Of a stretch of 64,000 nt of DNA, positions 1 to 10,232 are shown piece by piece. The notes under the pieces were generated by a model that saw only the letters and a list, made by a program, of their open reading frames with translations, did not search any database and had not been told where the DNA came from. The position numbers and the translations under genes were made by a program. Within the stretch, counting starts at the first letter, position 1, and each line of letters begins with the position of its first letter. Source of the DNA: Persicaria tinctoria (Eukaryota; Streptophyta; Magnoliopsida; Caryophyllales; Polygonaceae); the NCBI GenBank assembly GCA_037127255.1, contig JBANSL010000004.1:73244627-73308626 (forward strand), in the 5' to 3' direction.

Positions 1-1867
1 AATGCTATTGCTTTATTATTTGGTGAAGGTTTTCCCTTGTAATTTGGTGATAAGTGCTTTTAGGACTGGTAGGACTAAAAGCTATTACACGATCTGAATT
101 GAGAACAATTACTGGACATTAGAACTTGAGATTCATAGAATGCGATGATGAACCATCTCAATTGTTGTGCGGATAATTACCTGGTGTGATACTTTTCCAT
201 CATATATTCGCAACCTCTTATTGCAACTTGTTCTGTCACCATTGCTTACACACAAAACTCCCCCTTGAATCGGTTACTTTTGGGTAATAATACTTGCTCT
301 TACAATTGATTCTGTTTCCCTGTGGGTTCGACCCTAACTTACCTACTATACTTGTTATAGTTTGCATCTTAGGAATTTACTTTGATTTGGCATAACGACT
401 TTAGGCCTGTCACTTCATGACATGATATGTTGGTGTGTTTCCGCATGACTTGCCTGATAGCTTGCACGGTTGCTCCTATGTGGAGATATTTGTGCCATAT
501 GTATGAAACTTCTAGGATTATTATCTTTCCATGTATTAGGTCCATGATAGTGTGATCAACCCTCGTTGTATGTTTAAAATGAGAAATGAATGTCTTAGCA
601 TACTTAATTGATCTAATATTGGACCTCTTTGACTGTTTACATGCTTGATGAGTGTTGCTAGTACCATGTAGGACATACACCTCCCCATTATGGGCCCTCG
701 TATGACTATCCGTCATCCGTGTCTTACTATATGAATATGAGTGCATATGATGTGATAGTTACTATACCGCCCCTGTATGACTTGACCATGCCCATAGTAG
801 GAGTATTAGAATGCACCTTAACATGCTTGCAATGATCCCACATTATCTTGATTTGCTTATGTGTGTACGTAAGGTGAGTGATTAATCATACATGCTATAT
901 CCGGTGATGCTCGCTAGATCTTGCATAACTTGTGTTGCATATGTCCATTGTCGGTCCATGTATAAATGATCTTAATATGTCAGGCACGGATGGTAAATGA
1001 AATGATAGGGTACTTGCTTGTTTTGTGTGCATGAAAAATTTGATTAGATGAACGTGTTGTGGACTCATAGGTCGTTATTCCTTGAGATAGGTACATGCTA
1101 GTGTGGAATAATGTTGTTGAGATATTCGTGATTTTTATGTGTGTGTGCCACAATTATAACCTCATGGAACACCCTAAGGGCATCGTTGTAATCCGCGGGT
1201 TGGGATTCTATCTTCGATCTCGTCGTCCCTAGTCTTGGTGCATGTCTGAAATCCTTGAGGGTGTATGTCGTCTTCCCTTGTCTCTCCCCTATCTCCGTAA
1301 CTTCTAACTTTTGTGATCCCCTGATGAACGTCGACAGAAAAGGAAGAGCTGACGACCAAGTGGCACCGAAATGGCGCAACGGAAGCGTGGTGGGTCCATG
1401 ACTCATAGACTCCGAGGACGACATCGCAGATGGAAAAAAGGACGGACGTGGTTCAAAGATGGCAATCGTGAACAGGATTCTCCCACCTGACTCGAGGAAG
1501 AACATTCTTAATTCAAATCGCGGATCCTTCTATATTAATCGGAATTAATGTTGTGCAATAGACCTAGAACTAACATAATTGGAGGTGTGACGACTAATGT
1601 GCTGAAATGGTATTTAATGATTGCCTGGCTGACTTGTGCCTATGATGATATGCTTTAGGGCTCTAGTATGCTGATGTGCTAGTAAGTAAGATGTAGGGTA
1701 TATATGGTTGATGGCGTTTCTCTCTTGAGCATGAGTCATGAGGATCTTTGGTAAGCTAGATCGGAAGGTGACAGGTAGGTTTGAGGCCTTTGTATCTGGT
1801 CATTGGTTGTGTGCGATTGAGTACATGAAGGAGTAGAGTTAGCATGGCGAGATTTTGAGGGAGAGGT
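1..1867. other. Unresolved retroelement-like flank, no gene recognised
   Basis: No reading frame here has a recognisable domain. Around 311-345 the phrase ctgtgggttcgaccctaac resembles the ends of many plant LTRs, so part of this may be an old LTR followed by degenerate internal sequence. The stretch is cut at 1868 by the Athila-like cluster, and similar G-rich non-coding sequence resumes at 14020. I infer that 1-1867 and 14020-16496 were once contiguous. Confidence 0.3.
1863..1867. repeat. Candidate left target-site duplication of the Athila-like cluster
   Basis: The five bases gaggt lie directly before the first LTR. The five bases aaggt lie directly after the last LTR fragment (14020-14024). 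They differ at one position, which fits an aged 5-bp Ty3/gypsy duplication enclosing the whole chain. A chance 4/5 match is possible. Confidence 0.45.
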
Positions 1868-2126
1868 TGTTGTGAGCTGAATCTACCATGTTTTACAGTA
1901 ACTTTTATATCGATTTCTGTATACATTGCATTCATTTGGGCTTAGATAGTACAGAACCTATGTAGTTTATGTTTATTTGCCAAATTATGGAATCTACACC
2001 AGTTTCTGTTTAATTCGCAGAAATCGAGGCATTTTACAGCAGTTCTACAGAAGGTCGGAAAAGCTCGGAAAACCACTACAGAAGTCCAAGGTCAAAGCAG
2101 CGGAACCAGTCTGGGAATCAAGGCTA

Positions 2127-2735
2127 CTCGATCTCGAGTAGGCCTTACTCGACCTAGACGAGCATGACCGAGCAACCTTGTCGACAGAGCCTGATCGAGA
2201 GAGCCAGACCACCCAGCTCCGGAGTCTACTCGATCTCGACAAGCCCTGGTCGAGATCGACAAAGCCTAGGCACTATACCCGGAGTCGACAAGGAGAGGAG
2301 CTGCCCGAGAAGCCGAGGATGAGAAGCCGAGCAAACCCTACTCGATCTCGACCAGAGGTTGTCCGAGTCCATGCCGAGGAGGAGCTGTTCGACTAGACAG
2401 AACCCGAGCCCTACTCGACATCGAGTACAACTACTCGAGGTCGACGAAGCCTGGAGCCCAGATCCCGCCCTGACGAGTAGAGCCACCCGAGGAGACCAAG
2501 TCGACATCACTACTCTACTCGAGGTCGACGAGCCCTTGTCGACGTCGACGAGCGCCTGAGTCCAGATCCGAGCCAGTCGAGTAAACCTACCCGAGGAGAC
2601 CTAGTCGGCAACACTTTTCTACTCGAGGTCGACTACGTCTTGTCGAGGTCGATGAGCACCAGTTAGCCGAAGACGAGGAATCCTACTCGAGGTCGACGAG
2701 CCCTTGTCGAGGTCGAGTAGGCCAATGTCCAAAAC
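2127..2735. repeat. Dense TCGA-N2-TCGA motif array in the U3 region of LTR A
   Basis: Pairs of palindromic TCGA tetramers separated by two bases recur throughout (for example ctcgatctcgag, gtcgagatcgac, ctcgaggtcgac). The spacer dinucleotide varies while the tetramers and the 6-bp step are kept. Similar arrays occur at about 3640-3900, 7270-7830, 8720-8900, 9260-9590, 11670-12300, 50960-51440, 59910-60460 and 62990-63200. Some array members also sit inside coding sequence. Confidence 0.8.
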
Positions 2736-2986
2736 ACGTCGACGAAGACCTATCCGAGTAGACTTGGGATTACTTGGGGCTGAAGGTGGAAGATTCTATC
2801 CAAATCCATCAAGTTCTATCCATGGAAGATGCAATCTATCAAGACATGAAGACCTACCTTATTTAGTTTTATCTTTTCCTTTTAGATTTATTTCCATTAG
2901 GTCTTTTATTTATCTTTTAGCAATTTAGATATAATTTTAGATAGAGATAGATATCTTCTTTCCTAGAATAGCTAGGGAATGAAGGA

Positions 2987-2994
2987 TATAAATA
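2987..2994 (+). promoter_or_regulatory. TATA box of LTR A
   Basis: TATAAATA lies in a conserved context (gaatgaagg before, aagccc after). The same box recurs at 8075-8082, 12548-12555 and 60658-60665 in sister LTRs. In the diverged LTR at 50579 it has decayed to TATGAATA (51642-51649). It probably directs the genomic transcript start at the U3/R boundary. Confidence 0.65.
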
Positions 2995-4170
2995 AAGCCC
3001 ATGGGGCTGGTTTTTCATTCATTCCAGTTCAGATCCAATTTCAGAGACAATTAGTTAGTTCCATTCAGAGATAAAGTTTAGGAAGTTTAAGGTTTTTAAG
3101 GTTTTGGCTTACAGCGAAAGTTGATTGCCAGGATTGTAAAGGCTTTGAATATAGTTAATGCAAGTTTCTTCTTTTACATCAATGTCTGTTATTGCAATGA
3201 GACGTGAGTAGTCCACCCACTTCTGGGGCTGGGGTGAGCCCGACGGTGGCCATGTGAGGCGATGCGATAAAGGTCAGATTTTTATGCGATTTGTCTTCTA
3301 TCCCTAAGAGCATGATTCTTTTGCGAGAGTTGAAGGTGATCCTTGTTTGTATTATTGAAGCGAAAGTGATCTTAATACAACTTGGATTAATTATGTGAAA
3401 AAGGGTTAGTACAATTAGGGTTTATGCGAAAGCCTCTATACGCCTATTTGTTAATAACGAAAGTTATTTGATGGAAAGCATGATCTTTTATGCCTTTATG
3501 TGTTGTTTTGCATGGTTATCGTTGTGGCGTTGAAACCCTGGTCTTGGGAGTCTTTTAATATATTGAAGTTTATTTCTGTCGAAAATCTGTGTTTGTGTTT
3601 AATTCTGCAAATTTAAGTTTTCTGCATTCTGTTCGACATAGAGTAGCTGTTTGTCGATCTCGAGTAAGGCGTGGTCGAGATCGAGTAGGACTGTTCTAGG
3701 TCGAGTTGTGTTTTCTTCTGTTTTTGTCAATTTTCACTTTCTGTCGACTTGTCTCTTGTCGATCTCGACTAGAGGTTGTCGAGATCGAGTTGCCTTTTGT
3801 TTGTCGAGTTGTGTTGTTTTCGATTCTGAGTTCTTTGTTGTCGACTGCCTTTGTCGATCTCGAGGAGCTGTTGTCGAGATCAACCAGCCTTTGCCTTTAC
3901 TTTTCGTTTCTACTTTGCTTTGTCTTTTCTGTTTTGCTTTTATTTGTTATTTTCTGCCTTTATTTCTTTTGTTTCTGTCTTTTCTGCTACTGTTGTGAGA
4001 ATTTACAGCTACCTGAGAACTGCTGACGTGCTTCCTCGTGGATTCGATCCTGACTTTTCTCTTACTACAACGGGAGGAAGTCTTGTATTTATTTGCTGAG
4101 ACAGGGAAGTCAGTCTGAACTATATTTTATATTTATTACATACTTGACCATCCTCCTGCAACAACAAATT

Positions 4171-4188
4171 TGGCGCCGTTGCCGGGGA
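4171..4188 (+). other. Primer binding site for tRNA-Asp
   Basis: TGGCGCCGTTGCCGGGGA is the reverse complement of the 3' end of plant tRNA-Asp(GTC) including CCA. It sits four bases after the LTR end. The same 18-mer recurs at 13303, 52502, 61805 and 63397. Confidence 0.92.
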
Positions 4189-4250
4189 GGCTATCAATCG
4201 CGCCTTAGGTAGTCAGTTCTCACTGTTTCTTTGAGTGAACTCGCAGGTGT

Positions 4251-7046
4251 ATGCGCCGTTCTGGTATCCAACCTGAGTTTGACGCCCTAGACGAACCAGA
4301 ACGCCTCTTTCACATCAGAGCTCAACTACAAAGAGCCATGTCGGCTGCGGAGACACAAGAACAACTGATCCAGAGGCTTAGGGCGGAAATAGAAGCCAAC
4401 AATGCTGCTCTCGCCACTCAGAGAGCAGAGAGGGAACAAGCCAATGAGCGCGCAAGGCAAGCGGAAACTGAGCTTGCCCAATACCCAACTACAGCTGAGG
4501 ATTATATGCATCCCACGCTCATTGTGCCTGAATCGGCGATTCTAATCCCTGAGAACTCTTTTGAAATTCGCACTCAATTTCTTATAGAGCTTAAAAATAA
4601 TGCCTTTTATGGTAGATTTAATGAGTGTCCTCTTGAACATATTACAAACTTTTCTGACATGTGTCGTACTCTTGCTGAAGGTACAACTTTGGAATATGTC
4701 AAGATGAAAGCTTTTCGTTGGTCTCTCGCTGGGCCTGCACTGAAATGGTTGGAAGGGTTGAAAGCAAGATCACTCACAACCTGGGCCCAAGTAGAGCAAG
4801 AGTTCCTGAACAAATTCTTCCCACCTGCCAAAACAGCACATCTCCGCCAGAAAATCACCGTCTTCAAACAGAAGCAAGGGGAACCGCTGGCAAAGGCATG
4901 GGAGCGCTACAAGGAACTTCTGCGATCTTGCCCTACTCATGGACAGCCACCCTACATCATTCAGGAGATCTTCTTCAACTCTCTTGATCAATTCACTAAG
5001 GTAAGAATCAACAATTATACTCGCTATGAGTATCTGACAATGCCGCCAAGTGACGCATGGGGTGTGCTGGAGAAGCTCACTACCTACGACAACAAGTATG
5101 GGTCTACTACAACCTATGAAGAGAACCCATACGCCAGGCCAGCACCATCCATGCCCCTATATGAGCCTCCTAAGGAGATCGATCCAGATGTTAGGGAGCA
5201 ATACTATAGAGACCAGAATAAGAAGCTGATCAAGCAAGTGAAATATCTCTCTGTCGACCGGCCTTGCATTGAATGCGGATCGCATCGGCACACCACTACT
5301 GAGTGCCCACACACCGAGCAAGTCAGGCTGGCAGAGCATCATGAGGAGGCAGCTTACGCAGGGGGTCCAAATCGCTATATGGGGGACCAACGGTTTCAGC
5401 AACCACAATGGAACCAGGGTGTCCCTAGGAACCCCCCACCCTACAGAGCTCCAGGACATCCGGAACGGGAACAGAAAAAGGATGATATACAGACAGTCCT
5501 GGAGGAAATACGGAGGAACCACTCAGAAACTAGGCAATCTTTCAACTCCGTCTATACTCAGATGCAAGGTGTCAACTCTAGGCTTGGGGAGATTGATATC
5601 TGGCGGAAATCAGTTGATACACAGATTGGTCAGCTAGCAGCGGGAATCCCCAGACAGTCAGGCGCTCTCCCAGGATCTTCAGAACCAAACCCTAAGGGGA
5701 AGACTGGACAAATCGCTGCTGTAAAACTCAGAAGCGGCCATCAACTGCAAGAGCCAGAGGTCGGAAAGCAGCAGAACAGCGAGGAACAGCAAGTCGAGGT
5801 CGACAAATCTCTAGTCGATCTCGACCAGATCCCAGTCGATCTCGAGGAGAGCTTACTCGACCTCGACGAGAATCTTCAGAAACCTTCGTCTGCGCCGAAC
5901 AGCAACTCGACTGCACCCAACTTGGTCGATGTCGACAAAGGCCTGGTCGATGTCGAGGAGCCCCTGGCCGAAGTCGACAAAGCTGCAGCACCTCCGACGT
6001 CTGTTCTGGCTCCGACTCAGAAAAAGAAGCTGCCTTTCCCCACAAAATCTCTAAAGGACCCGGCAGAGAAAAAGTTTCAGCGCTTCATTAAGATGCTTCA
6101 GAAGCTCAACGTCACCATCCCCTTCACAGAAGCTCTCAATGAAATGTCATCTTATGTCAAGTTCTTGAAGGAAATTCTGAGCAAAAAGCGATCGATGGCA
6201 GAAATCACAGAGGAGTGTAGCCATCTGGACATATTGGAGAAGAGGCCGGATCTAGGTAAGTTTGCTATAACTATTCGGTTTGGTCCATACAAAATTAATT
6301 CCTTATGTGATCTTGGAGTCAGTGTTAGTATTATGCCTTTAACGATTTGGTCCAAGATTAAGATAGGTGCCCTGGAGCCTGTGGATGCTAGACTTTACAT
6401 GGCCAATAACACGGTGGTCATTCCAACAGGCATGGTGGAAAATGTCCCAGTACAAGTAGGTAAATTCTTCGTCCCTGCTGATTTCTTAATTGTTGATATG
6501 CAAGAAGACCTTGCTTGTCCAATTATTCTAGGGAGACCATTCTTGGCGACGGTGGATGCCAACATAAGCGTAAGGAAAGGAGTGCTCACCTTCAACATCA
6601 GTGATGAGGTAATTGAGTATTTCTTTAATAAAACTGAAAGGCATACAGGTCCAATGGAAGAGGTCAAATCTATCTCAGTTGGCTACATTACCTGCGGGGA
6701 ACCCAAGGTCAGGAATATGACCCCTAAGGAGTTGGAAAAGAGGGACATGGAGGCCCAGGTGGAGGAGATCATGGCAATGCTCAAGGAGAACACAGAAAAT
6801 CCAATCGACACGGATCAAGGTAAGTCGTTGTGGATTCATTATTTTTCGGATGCCTTGACAGGAGCTAAGTATGGGGTCAAGATCGACCAAGGCTCTTCGA
6901 CATCGAGTAGAACCTTAGTCGATCTCGACCAGACCAAGGAGACTCCACCAGAGCCAGCTTCGTCGAGCAGCAAACCAGAGGAGCTACCCTACTCGATCTT
7001 GGGTAGGCTCGTTGTTGTGAGCGGAATCTGCCATGTTTTACAGTAA
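4251..7046 (+). CDS. Gag-protease polyprotein of Athila-like element (931 codons, 3' end chimeric)
   Basis: This open frame encodes the capsid precursor and an aspartic protease. The first 70 residues are a predicted coiled coil (AQLQRAMSAAETQEQL). Residues ~110-270 are a retrotransposon gag domain (FRWSLAGPALKWLEGL, FLNKFFPP). A CX2CX4HX4C zinc knuckle starts with CIECGSHRHTTTEC. The protease follows, with CDLGVSVSIMP at the active site (DLG instead of DTG, as in other Athila/Tat elements) and ILGRPFL near its end. Between knuckle and protease, and again near the C-terminus, lie acidic repeats such as LVDLDQ and LVDVDK, which are the coding form of the LTR's TCGA arrays. Reverse transcriptase, RNase H and integrase are absent: the frame runs into the next LTR at 7013, so the last 12 residues are LTR-encoded. 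The frame is uninterrupted, suggesting a young copy. Confidence 0.88.
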   Translation: MRRSGIQPEFDALDEPERLFHIRAQLQRAMSAAETQEQLIQRLRAEIEANNAALATQRAEREQANERARQAETELAQYPTTAEDYMHPTLIVPESAILIPENSFEIRTQFLIELKNNAFYGRFNECPLEHITNFSDMCRTLAEGTTLEYVKMKAFRWSLAGPALKWLEGLKARSLTTWAQVEQEFLNKFFPPAKTAHLRQKITVFKQKQGEPLAKAWERYKELLRSCPTHGQPPYIIQEIFFNSLDQFTKVRINNYTRYEYLTMPPSDAWGVLEKLTTYDNKYGSTTTYEENPYARPAPSMPLYEPPKEIDPDVREQYYRDQNKKLIKQVKYLSVDRPCIECGSHRHTTTECPHTEQVRLAEHHEEAAYAGGPNRYMGDQRFQQPQWNQGVPRNPPPYRAPGHPEREQKKDDIQTVLEEIRRNHSETRQSFNSVYTQMQGVNSRLGEIDIWRKSVDTQIGQLAAGIPRQSGALPGSSEPNPKGKTGQIAAVKLRSGHQLQEPEVGKQQNSEEQQVEVDKSLVDLDQIPVDLEESLLDLDENLQKPSSAPNSNSTAPNLVDVDKGLVDVEEPLAEVDKAAAPPTSVLAPTQKKKLPFPTKSLKDPAEKKFQRFIKMLQKLNVTIPFTEALNEMSSYVKFLKEILSKKRSMAEITEECSHLDILEKRPDLGKFAITIRFGPYKINSLCDLGVSVSIMPLTIWSKIKIGALEPVDARLYMANNTVVIPTGMVENVPVQVGKFFVPADFLIVDMQEDLACPIILGRPFLATVDANISVRKGVLTFNISDEVIEYFFNKTERHTGPMEEVKSISVGYITCGEPKVRNMTPKELEKRDMEAQVEEIMAMLKENTENPIDTDQGKSLWIHYFSDALTGAKYGVKIDQGSSTSSRTLVDLDQTKETPPEPASSSSKPEELPYSILGRLVVVSGICHVLQ

Positions 7047-9196
7047 CTTTTATATCGATTTATGTATACATTGCATGCATTTGGGCTAAGATAGTACAGA
7101 ATCTATGTAGTTTATGTTTATTTGCCAAAATATGGAATCTACACCAGTTTCTGTTTAATTCGCAGAAATCGAGGCGTTTTACAGCAATTCTACAGAAGGT
7201 CAGAAAAGCTCGGAAAACCACTACAGAAGTCCAAGGTCAAAGCAGCGGAACAAATCTGAGAGTCGAGGCTACTCGATCTCGAGTAAGCCTACTCGACATA
7301 GACGAGCAAGTCCGAGCAACCTTGGTCGAGCAGAGCTGATCGAGCAAGCCAGGCCAACCCGAGCTCCGGACCCTACTCGATCTCGACAAGGACTGGTCGA
7401 GGTCGACGAAGCCCAGACGCCATGTCCGGAGTCGACAAGGAGAGGAGCCGAGGACGAAGCCGAGGACGACCAGGCGAGACTCGCTGCAGCAGAAGGGACC
7501 ACTCGCTGCCGCGGAAGAGGCCACTCGCTGCCAGCGGACTGAGCAACTCGAGAAGACCTAGTCGGCAAACCTTACTCGAGGTCGACTAGGGCTTGTCGAG
7601 ATCGACAAGACCTTGAGTCCTTGTCCGAGCCTCACCGAGCACACCAACCCGAGGAAGCCTAGTCGACAGAGCCACTCAACTCGAGATCGACGAAGCTTAC
7701 TCGAGGTCGACAAGAGCCCAGGAAGCCATGACGAGCCACATCGAGCAGAAGCCACCCGAGGAGTCCAGCCGACAAGAACCCTACTCGAGGTCGACGAGAC
7801 CTTGTCGAGGTCGAGTAGACCCAGCTTCCAGAAACTTCTCGACGTGGCCTGTCTGAGTAGAATTAGAGTTCCTTGGGCGCGAAGGCGGAAGATTCTATCC
7901 TATTACATCAAGTTCTATTCAAAGGAGACAAGATCTATCACATCATGAAGACCTACCTTAATTAGTATTATCTTTTCCTAGTTGATTTAATTCCTTTATG
8001 TCTTTTATTTATCTTTTAAGCTTTTTAGATATAGATAGATATCTTCTTTCCTAGAATAGCTAGGGAATGAAGGCTATAAATAAGGCCCTAGGGGTCTCAG
8101 TTTCATTCATTCCAGAACACAATTCAATTTCAGAGACAAGTAGTTAGTTCCATTCAGAGATACAGTTTAGGAGTTTAAGGTTTTTAGGGTTTTGGCTTAC
8201 AGCGAAAGTTGATTGCCAAGATTGTAAAGGCTTTGAATTTAGTTTTATGCAATTCAGTTTCTTTCATCAATCAATGTCTTTTATTGCAATGAGGCGTGAG
8301 TAGTCCACCTACTTCTGGGGCTGGGGTGAACCCGACGGTGGCCGTGTGAGGCGATGCGATAAAGGTCAGATCTTTTGTGCAATTTATCTTCTATCCCTAC
8401 GAGCATGATTCTTTTGCGAGAGTTGAAGGTGATCCTTGTTTGTGTTATTGAAGCGAAAGTGATCTTAATGCAACTTGGATTAATTATGTGAAAAAGGGTT
8501 AGTAACAATTAGGGTTTATGCGAAAGCCCCTATATGCCTATTTGTTAATGACGAAAGTTATTTGATGGAAAGCATGATCTTTGGTGCCTTTATGTGTTGT
8601 TTTGCATGGTTATTGTTGTGGTGTTGAAACCCTGGCTTTGAAAGTCTTTTAGCATATTGAGTTAATTTCTGTCAAATTTCTGAATTCTGTCGAAAATCTG
8701 CAATTTTTGTGTTTACTATTTCTTGTCGACATAGACTAGTTTTTGTCGATCTCGACTACACCTTTGTCGAAGTCGAGTTGGGCTGGTCTAGGTCGAGTAC
8801 ACTTTTTCGTCGAGTTGATTGTTTTCTGTCTTCTGAGTTACTGTTGTCGACTACCCTTGTCGATCTCGAGTTGGTGCTTGTCGAGATCGAGTAGTCTGCT
8901 GCCCTTGTTTTTATTTTCTTTCTTTGCTTTATTTCTTGCTTTGTTCTTTGCTTTTGTTTTAGTTGCCCTTGCCGGGTTTATTTCTGTTTCTATTTCTGCT
9001 TGTGTTTCTGTCTTTCTGCTGCTTCTGTGAGAATTTACAGCTACCTAAGAACTGCTGACGTGCTTCCTCGTGGATTCGATCCTGACTTTTCTCTTACTAC
9101 AACGGGAGGAGTCTTGTATTTATTTGCTGAGACAGGGGAGTCAATCTGATCTTTATTTTATACCTATTTCATACTCGATTACCTCCTGCAACAACA
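7013..9196 (+). repeat. LTR B (Athila-like, 2184 bp)
   Basis: The LTR runs from TGTTGTGAG to ACAACA and has a TATA box at 8075-8082. It is clearly more diverged from LTR A than LTR C is, with small indels and different motif-array spacing. No polypurine tract precedes it (the upstream bases are gggtaggctcgt), so it does not look like a normally formed 3' LTR. Downstream, the spacer aatt is kept but the primer site is replaced by an inverted LTR scrap. Confidence 0.85.
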
Positions 9197-9225
9197 AATT
9201 GCTCGATTTCTGCGAATTAAACAGA
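9197..9225 (-). other. Filler junction: short inverted LTR piece
   Basis: After the normal aatt spacer, about 24 bases (9202-9225) are the reverse complement of an LTR stretch found at about 2006-2030 (ttctgtttaattcgcag followed by aaatcgag). This inverted scrap stands where the tRNA-Asp site should be and joins the LTR to an internal coding region. Confidence 0.7.
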
Positions 9226-9241
9226 ACCCCGCCCTTCCTCG

Positions 9242-9922
9242 ATGTTGAGACCACCAGAGCCGGGGCCAGCCTCATCGATCTCGACCACCCTTGTCGAGGT
9301 CGACCACCAATCGGGGAGCCCAGATCCTGCTTCCTCGATGCTGAGAACACCAGATCCAGGAGCCTCGTCGATCTCGACCACCCTGCTCGAGATCGACAAG
9401 CCCACATCTTCCTCGACGGCACCTCCCTCGACGTTGCAGGCACCAGGAGCAGAATCCTTGTCGAGGTCGACCAGCCTTGTCGATGTCGACAAGCCTTGTT
9501 CTCCCTCGACTTCTGAATCTTCGAACCGACCACCACCAGGACCAGCAGTCTTGTCGAGATCGACTAGCCTTAGTCGAGATCGACCAAATACAATGGTGCC
9601 CGATTCCGTCTCTGCGAAGGTAAGCCAAGGTATGGATCTTTCTTCTCCTATTTCCATTAAAGATTTATCTATACATGGGAGAGGTCTGCCTTGGTATGTG
9701 CGATTATGCAGGATTTCCAATGATGAGCCCAAGGAATATGAAGTTGGAGACAAGCTCTATGTCTCTAAGTCAAAGGATCATTGGTTTCCAAACAAATTCA
9801 ACAAGAAGCGGATGGGACCGTTCGTGGTGAACAAGATCCATTCTGGGGGATTACAGCTGATGGACAAGAATGGAGTCCTATTTGAGGCCCAAGCTACATG
9901 GGCCCTGAAGATGCCACCTTGA
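9242..9922 (+). pseudogene. Athila-like pol remnant: acidic repeat segment plus integrase C-terminal tail
   Basis: The first ~120 codons of this 226-codon frame are proline/serine-rich with repeated SSISTTLVEVD and STSLVDVDK units, translated from TCGA-N2-TCGA arrays. From about residue 155 it reads YEVGDKLYVSKSKDHWFPNKF and then RMGPFVVNKIHSGGLQLMDKNG. That pattern (VGDKV.., FP.K, W/MGPFVV, D.NG.F) is the C-terminal DNA-binding part of Ty3/gypsy integrases. The catalytic integrase core and everything upstream is missing, so this is a deletion remnant. The start codon has no support. Immediately downstream lies the family's conserved 3' UTR (gccggcctagcgactataaa), as at 58425. Confidence 0.6.
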
Positions 9923-10211
9923 GCATAAATGGAAAGCCGGCCTAGCGACTATAAAATCTAGAGCTTGTACATAGACTTTTTAGGACATTTGAGACTTTGT
10001 TTTTGTTTTTAGTTTTGAACATTTATTTGGTTTTTGTTGTTTCTATTTTGGGTATATGTCTTCCATACTTTTCAGGTTCATGGATAGAACCAAGCTACAT
10101 TCAAATTCGGCCTAGGAGGTGCTCCATTCGAAATTTTGAGGCTCTGCACATCTGTCTCGTGAGTTTCTTTCTCTACCCTTGTTTTTATAAAGTGAGGACA
10201 CTGTAATGTTT

Positions 10212-10232
10212 AAGTATGGGGTGGGGGAAGGG
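10212..10232 (+). promoter_or_regulatory. Internal purine tract, possible second plus-strand primer
   Basis: The tract aagtatggggtggggg is followed by aaggg about 1.2 kb upstream of the 3' LTR. It is conserved in the sister element at about 58716-58736. It has the same core as the LTR-adjacent tract but is longer and purer. Confidence 0.45.

Larger units (their letters stand above)
1868..4166 (+). repeat. LTR A (Athila-like, 2299 bp)
   Basis: The LTR runs from TGTTGTGAG to ACAACA and is followed by a 4-base spacer and the tRNA-Asp primer site. A TATA box lies at 2987-2994. The upstream half (about 2127-2735) and the 3' part (about 3640-3900) are dense in TCGA-N2-TCGA motifs. The segment just before the 3' end (about 4010-4080) has the phrase gtggattcgatcctgac typical of Athila-like LTRs. 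LTR C (11414-13298) is nearly identical apart from a deletion, so these copies are recent relatives. Confidence 0.9.

Noticed and set aside
1330..1505. Chromodomain-like plus-strand phrase (KWHRNGATEAWW)
   Set aside because: Only a few residues fit the chromodomain pattern, stops lie on both sides, and no integrase precedes it.
2045..2559. Open frames rich in SRSS/STS in the LTR arrays (also 7237-7948, 11591-12119, 51049-51529, 59818-60448)
   Set aside because: They exist on both strands and in several frames because the palindromic TCGA motif contains no stop codons; they lie in the U3 part of LTRs.
3651..4099. Leucine/phenylalanine-rich small membrane-like ORFs (also 12838-13231, 61370-61734)
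   Set aside because: They translate the T-rich 3' part of the LTR and overlap each other in all frames.
9592..9628. Complete integrase gene in the 9242-9922 frame
   Set aside because: Only the C-terminal tail pattern is present; no HHCC finger or DDE core is found between LTR B and this frame.
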